Shown: positions 37,131-51,400 of the stretch, one piece after another | Layout of the letters: each line of letters opens with the position of its first letter | Position numbering within the stretch: position 1 is the first letter of the stretch | Assembly: GCA_030533445.1 (NCBI GenBank) | Contig: CM060082.1 | Location: forward strand, 32,631,817-32,695,816 | Origin: Cyprinodon diabolis | Lineage: Eukaryota; Chordata; Actinopteri; Cyprinodontiformes; Cyprinodontidae | Direction of reading: 5' to 3' | DNA length: 64,000 nucleotides | Notes under the pieces: model-generated | What the model was told of the DNA's origin: nothing | Database searches by the model: none | Seen by the model: only the letters and a program-made list of their open reading frames with translations | Program-made: the position numbers and the translations under genes

Positions 37131-38094
37131 AATAGAAGGACGCAGAGCGACATCTTCAGGTTGGAAGTAAGAAGAATAGGTAGACGCCTAATGCTCATTA
37201 CGCCCTCTGAAATCCCTTTATGTGTGAATCGTGAAAGCATTTTTTTAATAAAACAAACAAACAGGCAAACCAAATACTGTTTCTTTGCTTCAGAGTAAAA
37301 CACAAGTATCTATATGTGTCTTATTAGTAATCCTAATAATAATTTTCTTTTTGACTGACTCAAATATTCCTGATCCAAGATTAAAACTTAAACAAATTTT
37401 AAAATCTTTTGTTAAATGCTGATTAAAACAGATGGATCCCATGATAGGATTTTTGAGGGGGATCCTCTGCACAAAATACTACATCACAATTGCCTCCAGA
37501 CCAGCCCCCACTTATGTTTTGGCATCCTCTCATTTCCCAACCCCCCTCCTACACACTCCATGGCAACCAGATCCCAGGTGGGGTTGTAACTATGATAATA
37601 TCTCCTGACCCACTCCATCATCTCTCTACAGCCCCAGTCCACCTCTGGATTTCTGGATTTCTCTGTAATTCACAACTCCACCTTCCATCTCAAGGCCAGC
37701 ATTTGCTGAGCGTTTCAGTTATGTGTGGCTATATCATGTCAATGCTGCTGACTCAGATGGGTTAAGGGTGGACTTTTTTTTTCCATTCGTCCTTCCCTTT
37801 TGTTTTCCTTTTGCTTGAGTGTTTTTTCATATTTATTTTTTTTATCAAAACATTCTCAAAAAATAACTGCATGATTTTCAACCTCCAACATCATATTAAT
37901 GTGTCAATCCAGACCGATAAATAGCCTATTATTGGTATGAGATTCCTGCGCCATTCAACATTTCTTGAATTTAGTTTTCAAAACAGGCTGTCTGTGCCAG
38001 CAAGCAATTCAGAAAATGAAACGGAATGTCTTCTGGCTTGTTCTAAAAGTAGAACACCAACTTAAATTTGGTCAGCTAAGAGTGTCTTACACAG
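37131..38094. other. Noncoding stretch upstream of the Gypsy element
   Basis: No gene seen. It would be the upstream region of the candidate minus-strand promoter. Confidence 0.4.
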
Positions 38095-38444
38095 TGTTGG
38101 GATCTGGAGATCTGCCACCTGTCTCCAGCAGAGAGCGCTGTGGGCTTCCTGAGCTGGAGTCCTCACCACACCTGAGGATCATCAGCTCATCAGAAGTCCA
38201 CCCTTCATAATCACCACCCAGCCCCCACCTTCTCGCCCTGTGTTTCTAAAGCCAGCTGAATAGTGCGGACGACAAAGACAAGAACCTGCAGAGAGTTTTG
38301 CATTTATTGCAACTCAACGTAAATGACAACAGGGGGGAACGCCATGTGAAGTTTTTTAACAGGGCATTCAGATCTGGTGAAATTAATAACTGGGGATGTC
38401 TAATTCTGAAATCCTGTGTGTTTGGGTTGTTATAGATACTGCAA

Positions 38445-38519
38445 CATCTATCTATGTATCTATCTATCCATCTATCTATCCATCTATCTATCTATCTATC
38501 TATCCATCTATCTATCTAG
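38445..38519 (+). repeat. (CTAT/CATC)n microsatellite
   Basis: Interrupted TCTA repeat with CATC variants. Confidence 0.95.
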
Positions 38520-38620
38520 ATGTATACTCTGCGTGTGACATAAAATATGGATCTCCTTCCCTGCCACAAAGGCCAAATAATGTTTAAAATAAAAAAATAC
38601 AGTAGGTTGAGAAGGCAGAG

Positions 38621-38658
38621 TATCCATCCATCCATCCATCCATCCATCCATCCATCCA
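38621..38658 (+). repeat. (ATCC)n microsatellite
   Basis: About nine uninterrupted units. Confidence 0.95.
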
Positions 38659-40012
38659 GATTTCTCCCTTTCTCCATATAGGCTATCATTTCTGGCTGTT
38701 GTCAGGTTAATCATTTGATTGTTAACGCTCTCCACAGTTCTCCTGTGGCGCGAGCACAGGGCGACTGTTGCGCGCCTTAGCGAGCATGCGCGTTTCCTGT
38801 CGCTTGCGCGGTGACTCGTGCCGCCTGCGCTGTGCGGAGATGCAGAGGAAACCGTATCTGATGGGGAAACGCAGCTCGACGTAACACCGGTATTTCCATC
38901 AGGAAAACGCTGTTTTGCTGCTGGATCATCCTCACTCTCCATCTCTCTGTGTGTGCTGTACGTTAACACCCGCCAGCGGAAACACCCACCTTCCCAACTG
39001 ACAGACGGAATCTCACTATACATCAGCCATTCTCAGCCTCCCCTCTCTCATGACAAGGCGCGCACCTCTGGATGACCTAAAAAATAATCTTTAATATCTC
39101 TTAAACAAAAGTAGCACAAACAATATTTTTTCTGCACAAATCTGCACTAACGTTGCACTAACCATTCAGTCTATTTGCAGAGTTTTTTTTGACGTGGGTG
39201 GGGTGTCAGCTTCACGCAGCTGCGCACCAGTCCTATCATGAAAAAAGGTTCATTGTGCGACCTGAGTAACGCGCAGTAACGGGGTGTCTGCAATGGTAAC
39301 TGCGTTATAGTTACAGTCAAAGTAATTAGTTAGATTACTCGTTACTAAAACAAGGTAACGGCGTTAGTAACGCCGTTACTTTCAACGCCGTTAGTCCCAT
39401 CACTGCATAAGCAGCAGTGAGACCTTCCTTCGACGCCACAGTGTTGACCAAGTTTGGTTAGCGAACCTGAGCCTCTAAGAATCTAGGAATACTTGTAGAC
39501 TCTAGAGAGAAACAAGCATTTCTAATCTGCCTCTGTCTTCTTTGATAACAGGAAACCCCTCTGACGTCTGAAGCTCTGGATGAGCTTAATCTGAGAACCT
39601 GCCTGCCTGCCCAAGTAAGCCAAACCTGAAGATCTCAATCTGGATTCCTCCATTAGCTTTCAGAGGAAGAGCTTGGACACAAACCCAAGATTGAAAACTC
39701 TCCAGCTCGAAGCGAGACGCTACTGCTGCTTAACTCTCTGCCTCTCCAACCATCTCCGGACCCAACCGGTTCCCTCTCTCATTGGATCTGTCAGAACCTC
39801 TTCAGGTACATTAAATAATTCAACTCTGTGATCAAATCATCAAGCCACAAAGCTAATCAAACTCTCATCTCTCCAGATAAGAATTAAGACCAGTCCCGGA
39901 CCTGCACCTGAACCTGTCTTTATATTCTCTGTGTGTTTCTCAATAAACATTGTTCAAACTTTTACTCAGTCTCCAGTAGTGTTCTGCGTATGGGTCAAGT
40001 CCTTAGCCCATC

Positions 40013-41079
40013 ATGACAGAACACTGCGGCCAAACACAAGACCCAGCAGAGCACCTCCGAAGGCGACTAGAGGAACAGGATGCCCAAATCCAGGGACAAG
40101 CTCAAACCCTTCGGGAGTTGAATGCTTATGTTGAACATCAAAATCAGACTTTAAAAAGATACGCTAGCTATGTGAGAACCGCTAACACCGCACCAGCAGT
40201 GCTTCCTGTTTCCGAACAACGTCCGCCTCAAAGGTCAGAGACGATTACGTCATTTCCTGAACTCCGTCCGAGTCTACCTGAAAGATTTTCATGTATCCAG
40301 TCTAAATGTAAGGGATTTTAGTTTCAGTGTCGTTAACTGTTTGAGAATTCACCTACCAGTTTTCCTAACGACAAAAAGATGATTTCTTTTATTCTCTCTC
40401 AACTCTCAGGCCGAGCTCTTGAATGGGCGGAGGCCAGATTTTCATCTGAAAATAGTTTTTCATGCACTTTTTCTGAATTTTTGACTGAATTTTCCCAAAT
40501 TTTTAACCAGGATTCAGATCAAACCATAGATTCATGAGCTTTGCTTAGTCTGAAGCAAGGAAATCTGACAGTAGCAGAGTTCTCCATCAACTTCCGGGTT
40601 AAAGCCGGTGCTTCCGGTTGGAACGAATGCGCACTTAAAAGTGCCTTTTTTCAGGCTCTAAACAATAACTTCAAGGACGAACTAACGAGCCAACTAGTTT
40701 GGAGGATCTGATCCGGCTAACTATAAGATTGGATAACAGACTCCGAATTAGAAATAACTCTAGGCAAAGAGACCTAGGATTGTCTGCTTCCACTCCTGCA
40801 TCTAACCACACTCCTGTTTCTGTTAGACCCCCAGAGTCCAGTTCCAGACCAAGGATTAAGAATCAGTCACCCCCAGCTCCTGCTAAAATCACTCAATTTT
40901 CCTCCTCATCTGCAGATGGGGCGGAATTTGAATCCATGCAGATTGGACATACAAGACTGTCACCTGAAGAGAGACTACGGAGATTCAAGGGAAATCTTTG
41001 TCTGTACTGTGGTGAGCCTGGACACTTTATTGCTTCCTGCCCGGCTAAATCAAAAGCCAGGGTCCGTCAGAGGATGTGA
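40013..41079 (+). pseudogene. gag: Gypsy gag, broken
   Basis: The start ATG (40013) lies in the LTR terminus CATGACA. The N-terminal part (MTEHCGQTQDPAEHL…) is a likely coiled-coil region. The same frame then has stops near 40319, 40335 and 40536, while keeping a retrotransposon-gag pattern (RALEWAEARF, LTEFSQIF, GNLTVAEFSINFR). A frameshift near 40690 moves the rest to another frame (40699-41079), which ends with the CCHC zinc knuckle [14 protein letters not shown]. Gag would package RNA into particles in the cytoplasm. This copy cannot make a full-length protein. Its beginning resembles the intact short ORF at 22249, the link between the two elements. Confidence 0.85.
40021..40030 (+). promoter_or_regulatory. 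Predicted self-priming primer-binding site of the Gypsy element
   Basis: ACACTGCGGC starts 2 nt after the LTR. It pairs with GCCACAGTGT (39435-39444) at nine of ten positions and with GCCGCTGTGT of the solo LTR (23691-23700) also at nine of ten. This is the same geometry as in the short element. Confidence 0.55.
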
Positions 41080-41606
41080 GGAGTCTGACGGACCATCTAA
41101 AAACTAATAAATTTCCTCACTTACTGTCACCTGCAACCCTGTTTGTTTCCAACCAGACTCTAACTTTATCTGCCTTCATTGATTCTGGGTGCGAGAAGAA
41201 CCTCATAAACTCGAATCTGGTCCAGCAACTGAGGATTGAAACTGTTCCTTTGGAAAGACCCCTCAGAGTTGCTGCTATTGATGGAAAACGATTACACCAA
41301 GTCACTCATCAGACCCAGCCATTAGAGCTTCTCATTTCTGGAAACCATCGTGAGACTCTAACCTTTTTTGTTTTTCCCTCAGCGTGTTCCTCCCTGGTGC
41401 TCGGATTTGAGTGGTTGGAACGTCACAATCCCCACATCAACTGGGTTGAACGCCATATCGAGTCTTGGTCCACTTCCTGCCACAAGTCATGTCTTCGTTC
41501 TGCAGCTCCTGCTGTTCAGTCCCCTGGAGGTAGGGGGGAGATGCATTCTCCTGACCTTTCTTCTGTCCCTTCCGAGTATCATGATCTGGTCTTCAGTCTT
41601 CAGTAA
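41049..41606 (+). pseudogene. Gypsy aspartic protease region
   Basis: Frame -1 relative to the second gag frame, overlapping its end by about 30 bases, as in elements that use -1 frameshifting. No canonical slippery heptamer was found in that overlap. It carries FIDSGCEKNLIN, where the family active site is D-S/T-G, and [17 protein letters not shown], a motif usual after the retropepsin fold in Gypsy elements. It stops at 41604-41606, and the following pol sequence continues in a different frame, so processing of a polyprotein is not possible here. Confidence 0.8.
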
Positions 41607-44132
41607 GGTCAGTGCGACGTCTCTTCCACCCCACAGACCATATGATTGTGCCATAGACTTATTACCAGGAGCCCCTCTTCCCAGCAGCAGATTATTTAAT
41701 ATCTCCAAGCCTGAACGTGAAACGATGGAGAAATACATAAATGAATCTCTAGCTGCTGGTATTATCAGACCATCTTCATCTCCTCTCGGTGCTGTTTTTT
41801 TTTTTCGTGGGAAAGAAAGACGGTTCCTTTCGATCCTGTATTGACTACAGAGCACTTAATCAAATAACCGTAAAAAAAAAGTACCCACTTCCACTACTGG
41901 CATCAGCCTTAGAACCAGTTCAAGGAGCTACGGTCTTCACCAAGCTTGATTTAAGAAACGCCTATCGTCTCCTTAGGATAAGAGAAGGAGATGAATGGAA
42001 GACAGCCTTTAAGACCCCCATTGGCCAGTTTGAGTATTTGGTCATGCCTTTTGGTCTTACTAACGCTCCTGCCTTTTTCCAAGCCCTGGTAAACGACGTC
42101 CTCAGAGATTTTCTAAACGTTTTTGTTTTTGTTTACATCGATGTCATTCTGATCTATTCCAGGAACCTCTCAGATCACAAGAAACACGTCCGCCTGGTTC
42201 TTCAGAGGCTGCTCGAAAACAAGCTCTTTGTTAAGGCTGAGAAATGTGAATTTCACCAACCATCGGTTACATTTCTTGGGTTTGTGTTTGAAGGTGGGCA
42301 GGTGAAGCCATCCGAAGAAAAGATAAAGGCAGTTCTGGATTGGCCTACTCCAGAAAATAGCGAGCAACTTCAAAGGTTCCTAGGGTTCGCTAATTTCTAC
42401 AGACGATTCATTAGAAATTATAGCCAAACTGCTCTACCCCTCACAGCCTTGACTTCAGTTAAAAAGACCTTCCAATGGACACCTGAGGCTGACACAGCAT
42501 TTAAGAAACTTAAGACTCTTTTTTCCAGTGCACCTATCCTGGTCCAGCCTGATCCCGCTAAGCAATTCATTCTTGAGGTGGATGCATCTGACTCCGGTGT
42601 TGGAGCAGTTCATTCACAACAATCTGACTCTGATCATAAAACTCACCCCTGTGCTTTTTTTTCACGTAGACTCTCCCCGGCTGAGCAAAATTATGATGTT
42701 GGAGACAGAGAACTACTGGCCATCAAACTCGCTTTGGAGGAATGGAGGCACTGGCTCGAAGGCGCCGAAGATCCAGTATTAGTGTGGACTGATCACAAGA
42801 ACCTGGCATATCTCCAATCAGCCAAAAGATCCAATCCTCGTCACTCCAGATGGTCTCTGTTCTTCTCCCGTTTAAATCTCATCATCTCTTACAGACCCGG
42901 TTCCAAGAACGTGAGACCTGATTCTCTCTCTCGTCTGTATTCCTCTGATCGACCTGAGACACCTGAGCCTGTTCTTCCCTCTTCGTGTACTGTTGGAGCC
43001 GTCTCCTGGGAAATCACCGATCTCATAAACTTAGCCCTGGCCTCTGAACCTGACCCAGGTAACGGTCCTCCAAATAAGACTTATGTTCCTTCTTCAGTGA
43101 GATCCCGCCTCATCCAGTGGATGCACACATCCAAATTCTCAGCTCATCCTGGCGTAAGCAGAACTGTTGCTTTGATCACACGTCGTTTTTGGTGGCTGTC
43201 CCTTCACAAGGACGTGAAGGAGTACGTACTGGCCTGTTCCATCTGCGCCAGAAACAAACCCACCCACCAACCACCCTCTGGATTGCTCCGTCCTCTACCT
43301 GTTCCTACCCGTCCATGGTCCCACATAGCTTTGGATTTTGTTACCGGTCTTCCCATATCCCGAGGTATGTCCACCATTCTCACCATTGTTGACCGTTTTT
43401 CCAAAGTCTGCCATCTGATTCCCCTCAGGAAGCTACCTACTGCATTCCAGACCGCCCAGCTTCTAATTAAACATGTCTTCCGGCTCCATGGCATACCCCA
43501 GGAAATCCTCTCCGATCGTGGTCCCCAGTTCATCTCTCAGGTCTGGAAATCCTTCTGTACAGCTCTCGATTGCAAGGTCTCCCTCACTTCAGGACAATGG
43601 ACAGACGGAGAGGATGAACCAGCAACTCGAGTCCACTCTCCGCTGTCTTACATCTAATAATCCTACTGACTGGAGCCAGTTTCTGACTTGGACCGAGTAT
43701 GCTCATAATACTCAAAGATCTGCTGCAACCGGTCTGTCCCCTTTCCAAGTGTCTCTAGGTTACCAGCCCCCGCTCTTTCCCACAGATGAGAGGGAGATAT
43801 CAGTCAGGTCTGTTCACCACCATATCCGCCGCTGTCAACGTACCTGGAACGAAACCATCGCCGCCCTCAACCGTTCATTCGCCAACAAAAAAAGATTTGC
43901 TGACTCTAGGCATCGCCCTGCTCCTGATTATACCGTCGGACAAGAGGTATGGTTATCCACCAGAGATATTCCACTAAAGTCCATGTCCAGAAAACTCTCT
44001 CCAAGGTTTATCGGTCCTTCCAACATTGCCCAAATAATCAACCCATCTGCTGTCCGCCTGCACCTGCCATCATCTCTGCGTATCCACCCCACCTTCCACG
44101 TGTCTCAAATAAAACCTGTCATCACCAGTCCA
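41607..44132 (+). pseudogene. pol: Gypsy pol: RT, RNase H and integrase, broken
   Basis: A short piece to about 41800 ([28 protein letters not shown]) is in one frame and the main RT to integrase block (about 41800-43590) in another. The shift lies at a T10 run, suggesting slippage. RT motifs: [27 protein letters not shown] and, at 42134-42145, YIDV instead of YIDD, so one catalytic Asp is lost. RNase [31 protein letters not shown]. Integrase: HHCC-type zinc region (CSICARNK), catalytic ALDFVTG and SDRGPQF. A small deletion near 43590 removes part of the usual segment before NGQTER and shifts frame; the rest (43600-44174) holds the catalytic Glu region and ends at FHVSQIKPV. The chromodomain is missing. 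Confidence 0.9.
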
Positions 44133-44135
44133 CTT

Positions 44136-47367
<3,232 letters not shown>

Positions 47368-47771
47368 GGCTGTGTCAGAATGTCCACCCTCACCCCTAAA
47401 TCCCTCTATCACTATATAGAGCAGGGAATATATAGTGGACTTGGACTGACCATTCGGAGGGATGATCACTACTTTTCCCTTGCCATTGGTCACGTTACTC
47501 CAGCTTCCTGCAAGGTGAATGTGCCATCTTTGTTCTTTGTCACCACCTTCGCTACCCGACAGCGCACCCACTGTTACAACAAATCCCATGAGAGCTCTCG
47601 CAAAACGATCTTGGATATACTGTATCTGTTTGTCTAGTAACCATGGATGAGCAGTACTTTTCAAGATGCATTGTGGGAAATATCGAGTCCACTATTTTTT
47701 CATCCGCTAGACCTTAGGACACTAATTTAAAATGCCGTAACCGCTATATAGGCGGACATTCAGACACACCT
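47368..47771. mobile_element. 404-bp MITE, PIF/Harbinger-like
   Basis: The left end GGCTGTGTCAGAATGTCC and the inverted right end AGGTGTGTCTGAATGTCC match at 15 of 18 positions. Both are flanked by TTA (47365-47367 and 47772-47774), the 3-bp duplication usual for PIF/Harbinger. No transposase is encoded. Confidence 0.6.
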
Positions 47772-48183
47772 TTAGAGGGTCTAGGGAACAGGACTGGGTC
47801 GTGAAGCTGGTTGCTCGATGCTGATTGGCTAACCTGATTAAGGATGTTTGACTGGCAGTTTCCAGGCAGTGAGAAGGTTTTCCTCATGAGTTGGGAGGGA
47901 AAAGTGATAATTCAGTCATCGTGCTGAACTCTTGCTGTGGTTTCATGAGTTTATTATTTCAGAGCGCTTCACAACAGCTATTTTCACCTTTTGTACCATC
48001 AAGCCTCTCCTGAGAGTAGCAGCTGCCATTGCTTCAATAAGCCAGTCGTTATCTCTGCTCTCTGTAACCTCATGACTCTTCAACATAATATGAAGAATCT
48101 GGAGATTTTGAACTGGAGATGAACCAACACAGTATTTTTAAGTCCGATACCGATAATTTTGACATCAGTCTAACTGATCCCTG

Positions 48184-48452
48184 CACTGCAAAGAATTAAA
48201 ATCTTTCTTGAAAAATAACTGGGGGGTTACTAAGCAGGTAAAAGTGAGACACTTTGCCACTGAATTAGACAATTTATATTTAAAATAAGAAAATAAATTG
48301 CATTGCCTTATTTCAAGATCATAATGTTTTATCTTATTTTAAGAGTAATATGACTAATTCCATTTTCAGATCATTTTATTTACCTGCTCAAATTAAGGGT
48401 AATTACACTTATGTTAAGACATTTTGGCACATTTTTAGACAGTTTTGCAGTG
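48184..48452. mobile_element. Short element with CACTGCAAA ends
   Basis: CACTGCAAAG at 48184 and TTTTGCAGTG ending at 48452 form short terminal inverted repeats. The interior is rich in CTTATTTCAAGA and TCTTATTTTAAG strings. A diverged relative lies at 57690-57986. These are common in teleosts and are probably non-autonomous hAT-like elements. Confidence 0.55.
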
Positions 48453-51400
48453 TGATATTTACTGACGACTTTTAGGGGCCAATTTTTGATGCCGGTTTGT
48501 TTTTTTCTTCCTCCATTTACATGGTAGAAATGACATAAGATAAGACTGGTTACACAAGTCTCAATTCAAAGAAAAAAAAGCATTATTAACAAACCAAAAA
48601 AAAAAAAAAACATTAGCACTGGATAGCAATTTGTGGGAGGGGCAATGCATGAGTTTCACTGCTCAAAGCAATAATGAATCAGCAAACTCATGCATGATTT
48701 GGCTGATGCAGATACAAAAAAAATGCTAATCCTTAAAAATAATCCTGACTAACTCTTAGTAATGTTTTTTTTTTTTCTGAAACCTGAAGGGTTACTTTAC
48801 TCAAAGATTTTTCAGCGCGTTACCTATTAGAGTTTTCACCCTAAATGCAACAGGATCCATGTAACTTCATAGTAGATTTTTTTCTTATAGTAGTAATACA
48901 GCAATAATATCATCTTATATGTATCAATAAAATATTAGTCTGCCAAGTAAACTAATATTCTATATTTAAACGTAAGAAAATGCATCTTTGCTTCACCAAC
49001 TGGTAGAAAGGGGTTTGTTTGACCTGATTGTTAAGACAAATTATAGGGAATTTGTACCCCAACAGGCAATGGTGCTGGTAAGGTGGGTCGCAACTCATTG
49101 GTTTTTCTTAAAATTCCAAGCTAAATAATGAGATTTTAAAAATGTTTGACTTCGTAAATAGCATGTGTTAAAGCGCTTCCCTCTTTGCTTTTAATCCACG
49201 TGGACAATTTTACAAGCAGCAATATGCCTTAGGTGTTGGAAGGCAACAGCAAAATGTGTGTGGCAAGACTGGATAAAAACCAGCCAGAAACTTCAGCTTG
49301 TTTACTCTATAAAAGCCTTCATAACAATTACCTGCCACATTTAACTGTGGGCTATAAAGTTTGATTTCACTTTAAGACCAAATTGAAATATTTAGAAAAA
49401 AAATATATTGCTTAGATAGAAATTACTTTTCTATACCTATTATTCTAGGATTTTTTCTCCTTCTTCAGATGCTGTTATATTGAAAATGACTTAGCAATCT
49501 GGTCAGTAATCAGAGAACTACTGATTTTTTTCAGGTGTTTGGTCTTTGTTTGCATTTGAGCAAACAGTTTAGTTAAGTTGTTGATCCACTATATGAAGCT
49601 GTTGCTTATAAGGACAATCTGGAATTGCTCAGAATGAAGAAATCTCTCTGAGAAAAGATGAAAAATTTCAGCTAAGAACAATTATTTTTTTCTTTTAATC
49701 CACCTATCAGTCCCTTAGTCATTATATTACAATTATTGAGAAACATGTTGTAGTTACTGTAAAAACTTCTTCTGAAACCAGTTGAACATGAACACTGACA
49801 GATGAACAAGAAACAAACTGGAACACAACAAATAACCCACAAAAAAAAGAAAAATCTAAAGAACAATTTCACTGCATACTTTCTAGATATATAAAGAAAA
49901 AATATTCTCAGCGTAACATTTCCTTCCTTCCTCAAATCTGTTGTCCAACATTTAATTGAAGGGCTTCCATGTCCGTCAACATCTCTGAAAAGTGAAATCA
50001 AAGCATTTCCTCTCATAAGGTTTAATAAAAGTAGATAAGCACTGTGAAATGCCCCAAGCTCAGATCAGTTTTATTTACAGTTTGTTTTCATATTAGTTAT
50101 TTCCAAGAATGATGGCTTTACTGAGGAGAAAATAGGCACTGAGCCAAAATGTATTTACAACACGAATTAGATATGCTTTCACTGTGGATAGTTTTTTTTT
50201 TCTTTATTGCGTTTCAACAAAAAAAATTTAGTTTCTTTACAAGTATCCCCAACATAAACAGCCTGAGTGTACATTCTGTGCAGATGCTGATTAACAGAAA
50301 TCCAGAAAGCCAACATGTAGGGCAGCTCTTATGGCAATGTGTAAACCATCAACAACTCTCCATTCATTGTACATCCAACATGTATGTGTCTAAAACATGA
50401 CTGTGTCCACAACAAACAATAACAGATAGCTAAAGTTCTTGAAATTCTTACAACAATGTTCTCTATACAAACTCAGCTGTGCACACTGATAAAACTGAAT
50501 GTAACAAGAGAGAATGTAAAGAGTCAAAATAATCGCAGAGTAATTTTCAGCATCTTTGAAATCCAGCATCACTCAGTAAATCCCACACATACTTTCTAAA
50601 GGAATCCTGACACACAAGGAAACAAGAAATTTCTTTTAGGGGAACATCTTCAGGTCGTGTCTGCTGTCTTGGTTAAGCCCGTCACGTTTCAGATCCTACA
50701 ATGCACTGCTCCCTAGCAACTCTGTCATAATCTGATGGATGTCTTTAATTACTGCCGATTTCGACACCGTAACTCACATCAAAAAAAAAAAAGGAAAAGA
50801 ACTCCCTGCCTCACACAGGCATGTGTGTCCAAAAACACACTTTAATAACGCTGTTTATTGAGGATCAGCAGAATCTAATCAGTAGGGACCAATGCTGATA
50901 TGTTAATAGGTCATTATAGATTCATATGTCTAAAGAAGTAGGTAGAAAATAATATTCTGCAAAATAATCTAGTCCTTTTTGTCAAACTGTATGTTTTTTT
51001 GTTTTTTTTTTCTGTAGACCAATACGCTAAATAAATACTCTCTTTGAAGAAAGCTGGCAGACAATTACATAGAAAGTAGCACCAGCTAATCAGTAGTTCC
51101 TCCTACTGATTAGTTTGAGAGCTTGTAGGTAATTTTTTAATAGCCCCAGACAAACATAGCAGGAAACAGAAAGTCTGCAGCCTTGAAATAACTTCCCAGC
51201 AGTCATAGCCCCAGCTAGGGTTGAATCCATACAGCTTCCCACCTGTTTGAAATTGGAAGCCAAAACATTGTGTTCTTCAGAATACTGAAACCTCTCACTG
51301 TCTTTGTTGGAGAGAAAAAAAAGGATGTCTCTGATCTACGCCATAATGTCTGTCCTGATTGTAGTCAAAACTTGAGAATTATATAACAGTTGAACAATAC

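Larger units (their letters stand above)
38214..39405. mobile_element. Insertion inside the LTR with a hAT-like right end
   Basis: The right edge is a run of GTAACGGCGTTAGTAACGCC-type sequence ending …GTCCCATCACTG; its reverse complement starts CAGTGATGGGACTAACGGCG, typical of teleost hAT-like elements. CATAATCA (38206-38213) and CATAAGCA (39406-39413) could be an 8-bp target duplication with one change. A matching left terminal repeat was not found, and bases just after 38214 faintly resemble LTR sequence, so the left border is uncertain. The insert holds two tetranucleotide tracts and a CpG-rich part (38735-38900). Confidence 0.45.
38095..40018 (+). repeat. 5' LTR split by an insertion
   Basis: LTR sequence runs from TGTTGGG (38095) to about 38213 and resumes at about 39406, ending CATGACA at 40018. 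TATA-like CATAAG is at 39406-39411, the inferred start motif GCCACAGTGT at 39435-39444 and AATAAA at 39942-39947. Without the insert the LTR would be about 730 bp, close to the 710-bp solo LTR at 23550. Confidence 0.75.
38095..44135 (+). mobile_element. Degraded, 3'-truncated Gypsy element (Tf1/sushi-like chromovirus group)
   Basis: Order: split 5' LTR, gag with zinc knuckle, protease, reverse transcriptase, RNase H, integrase. That domain order is Ty3/Gypsy. The C-terminal integrase context ([15 protein letters not shown]) fits the vertebrate Tf1/sushi group. No 3' LTR and no chromodomain follow, and similarity stops near 44130. Reading frames change at about 40690, 41605, 41800 and 43590, gag has three in-frame stops, and the RT motif is altered. 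The copy is dead as a protein source. Confidence 0.9.

Noticed and set aside
36774..37298. Coding frames of 116-122 codons in the CpG island
   Set aside because: Overlapping frames on both strands in GC-rich DNA; the region is better explained as promoter plus noncoding exon.
38618..38660. ATCC and CTAT arrays as a CRISPR-like or satellite array
   Set aside because: Plain tetranucleotide microsatellites with no spacers, in a vertebrate genome.
41060..41079. A programmed -1 frameshift site between gag and protease
   Set aside because: The frames overlap by about 30 bases as expected, but no canonical slippery heptamer lies in the overlap and the copy is degraded.
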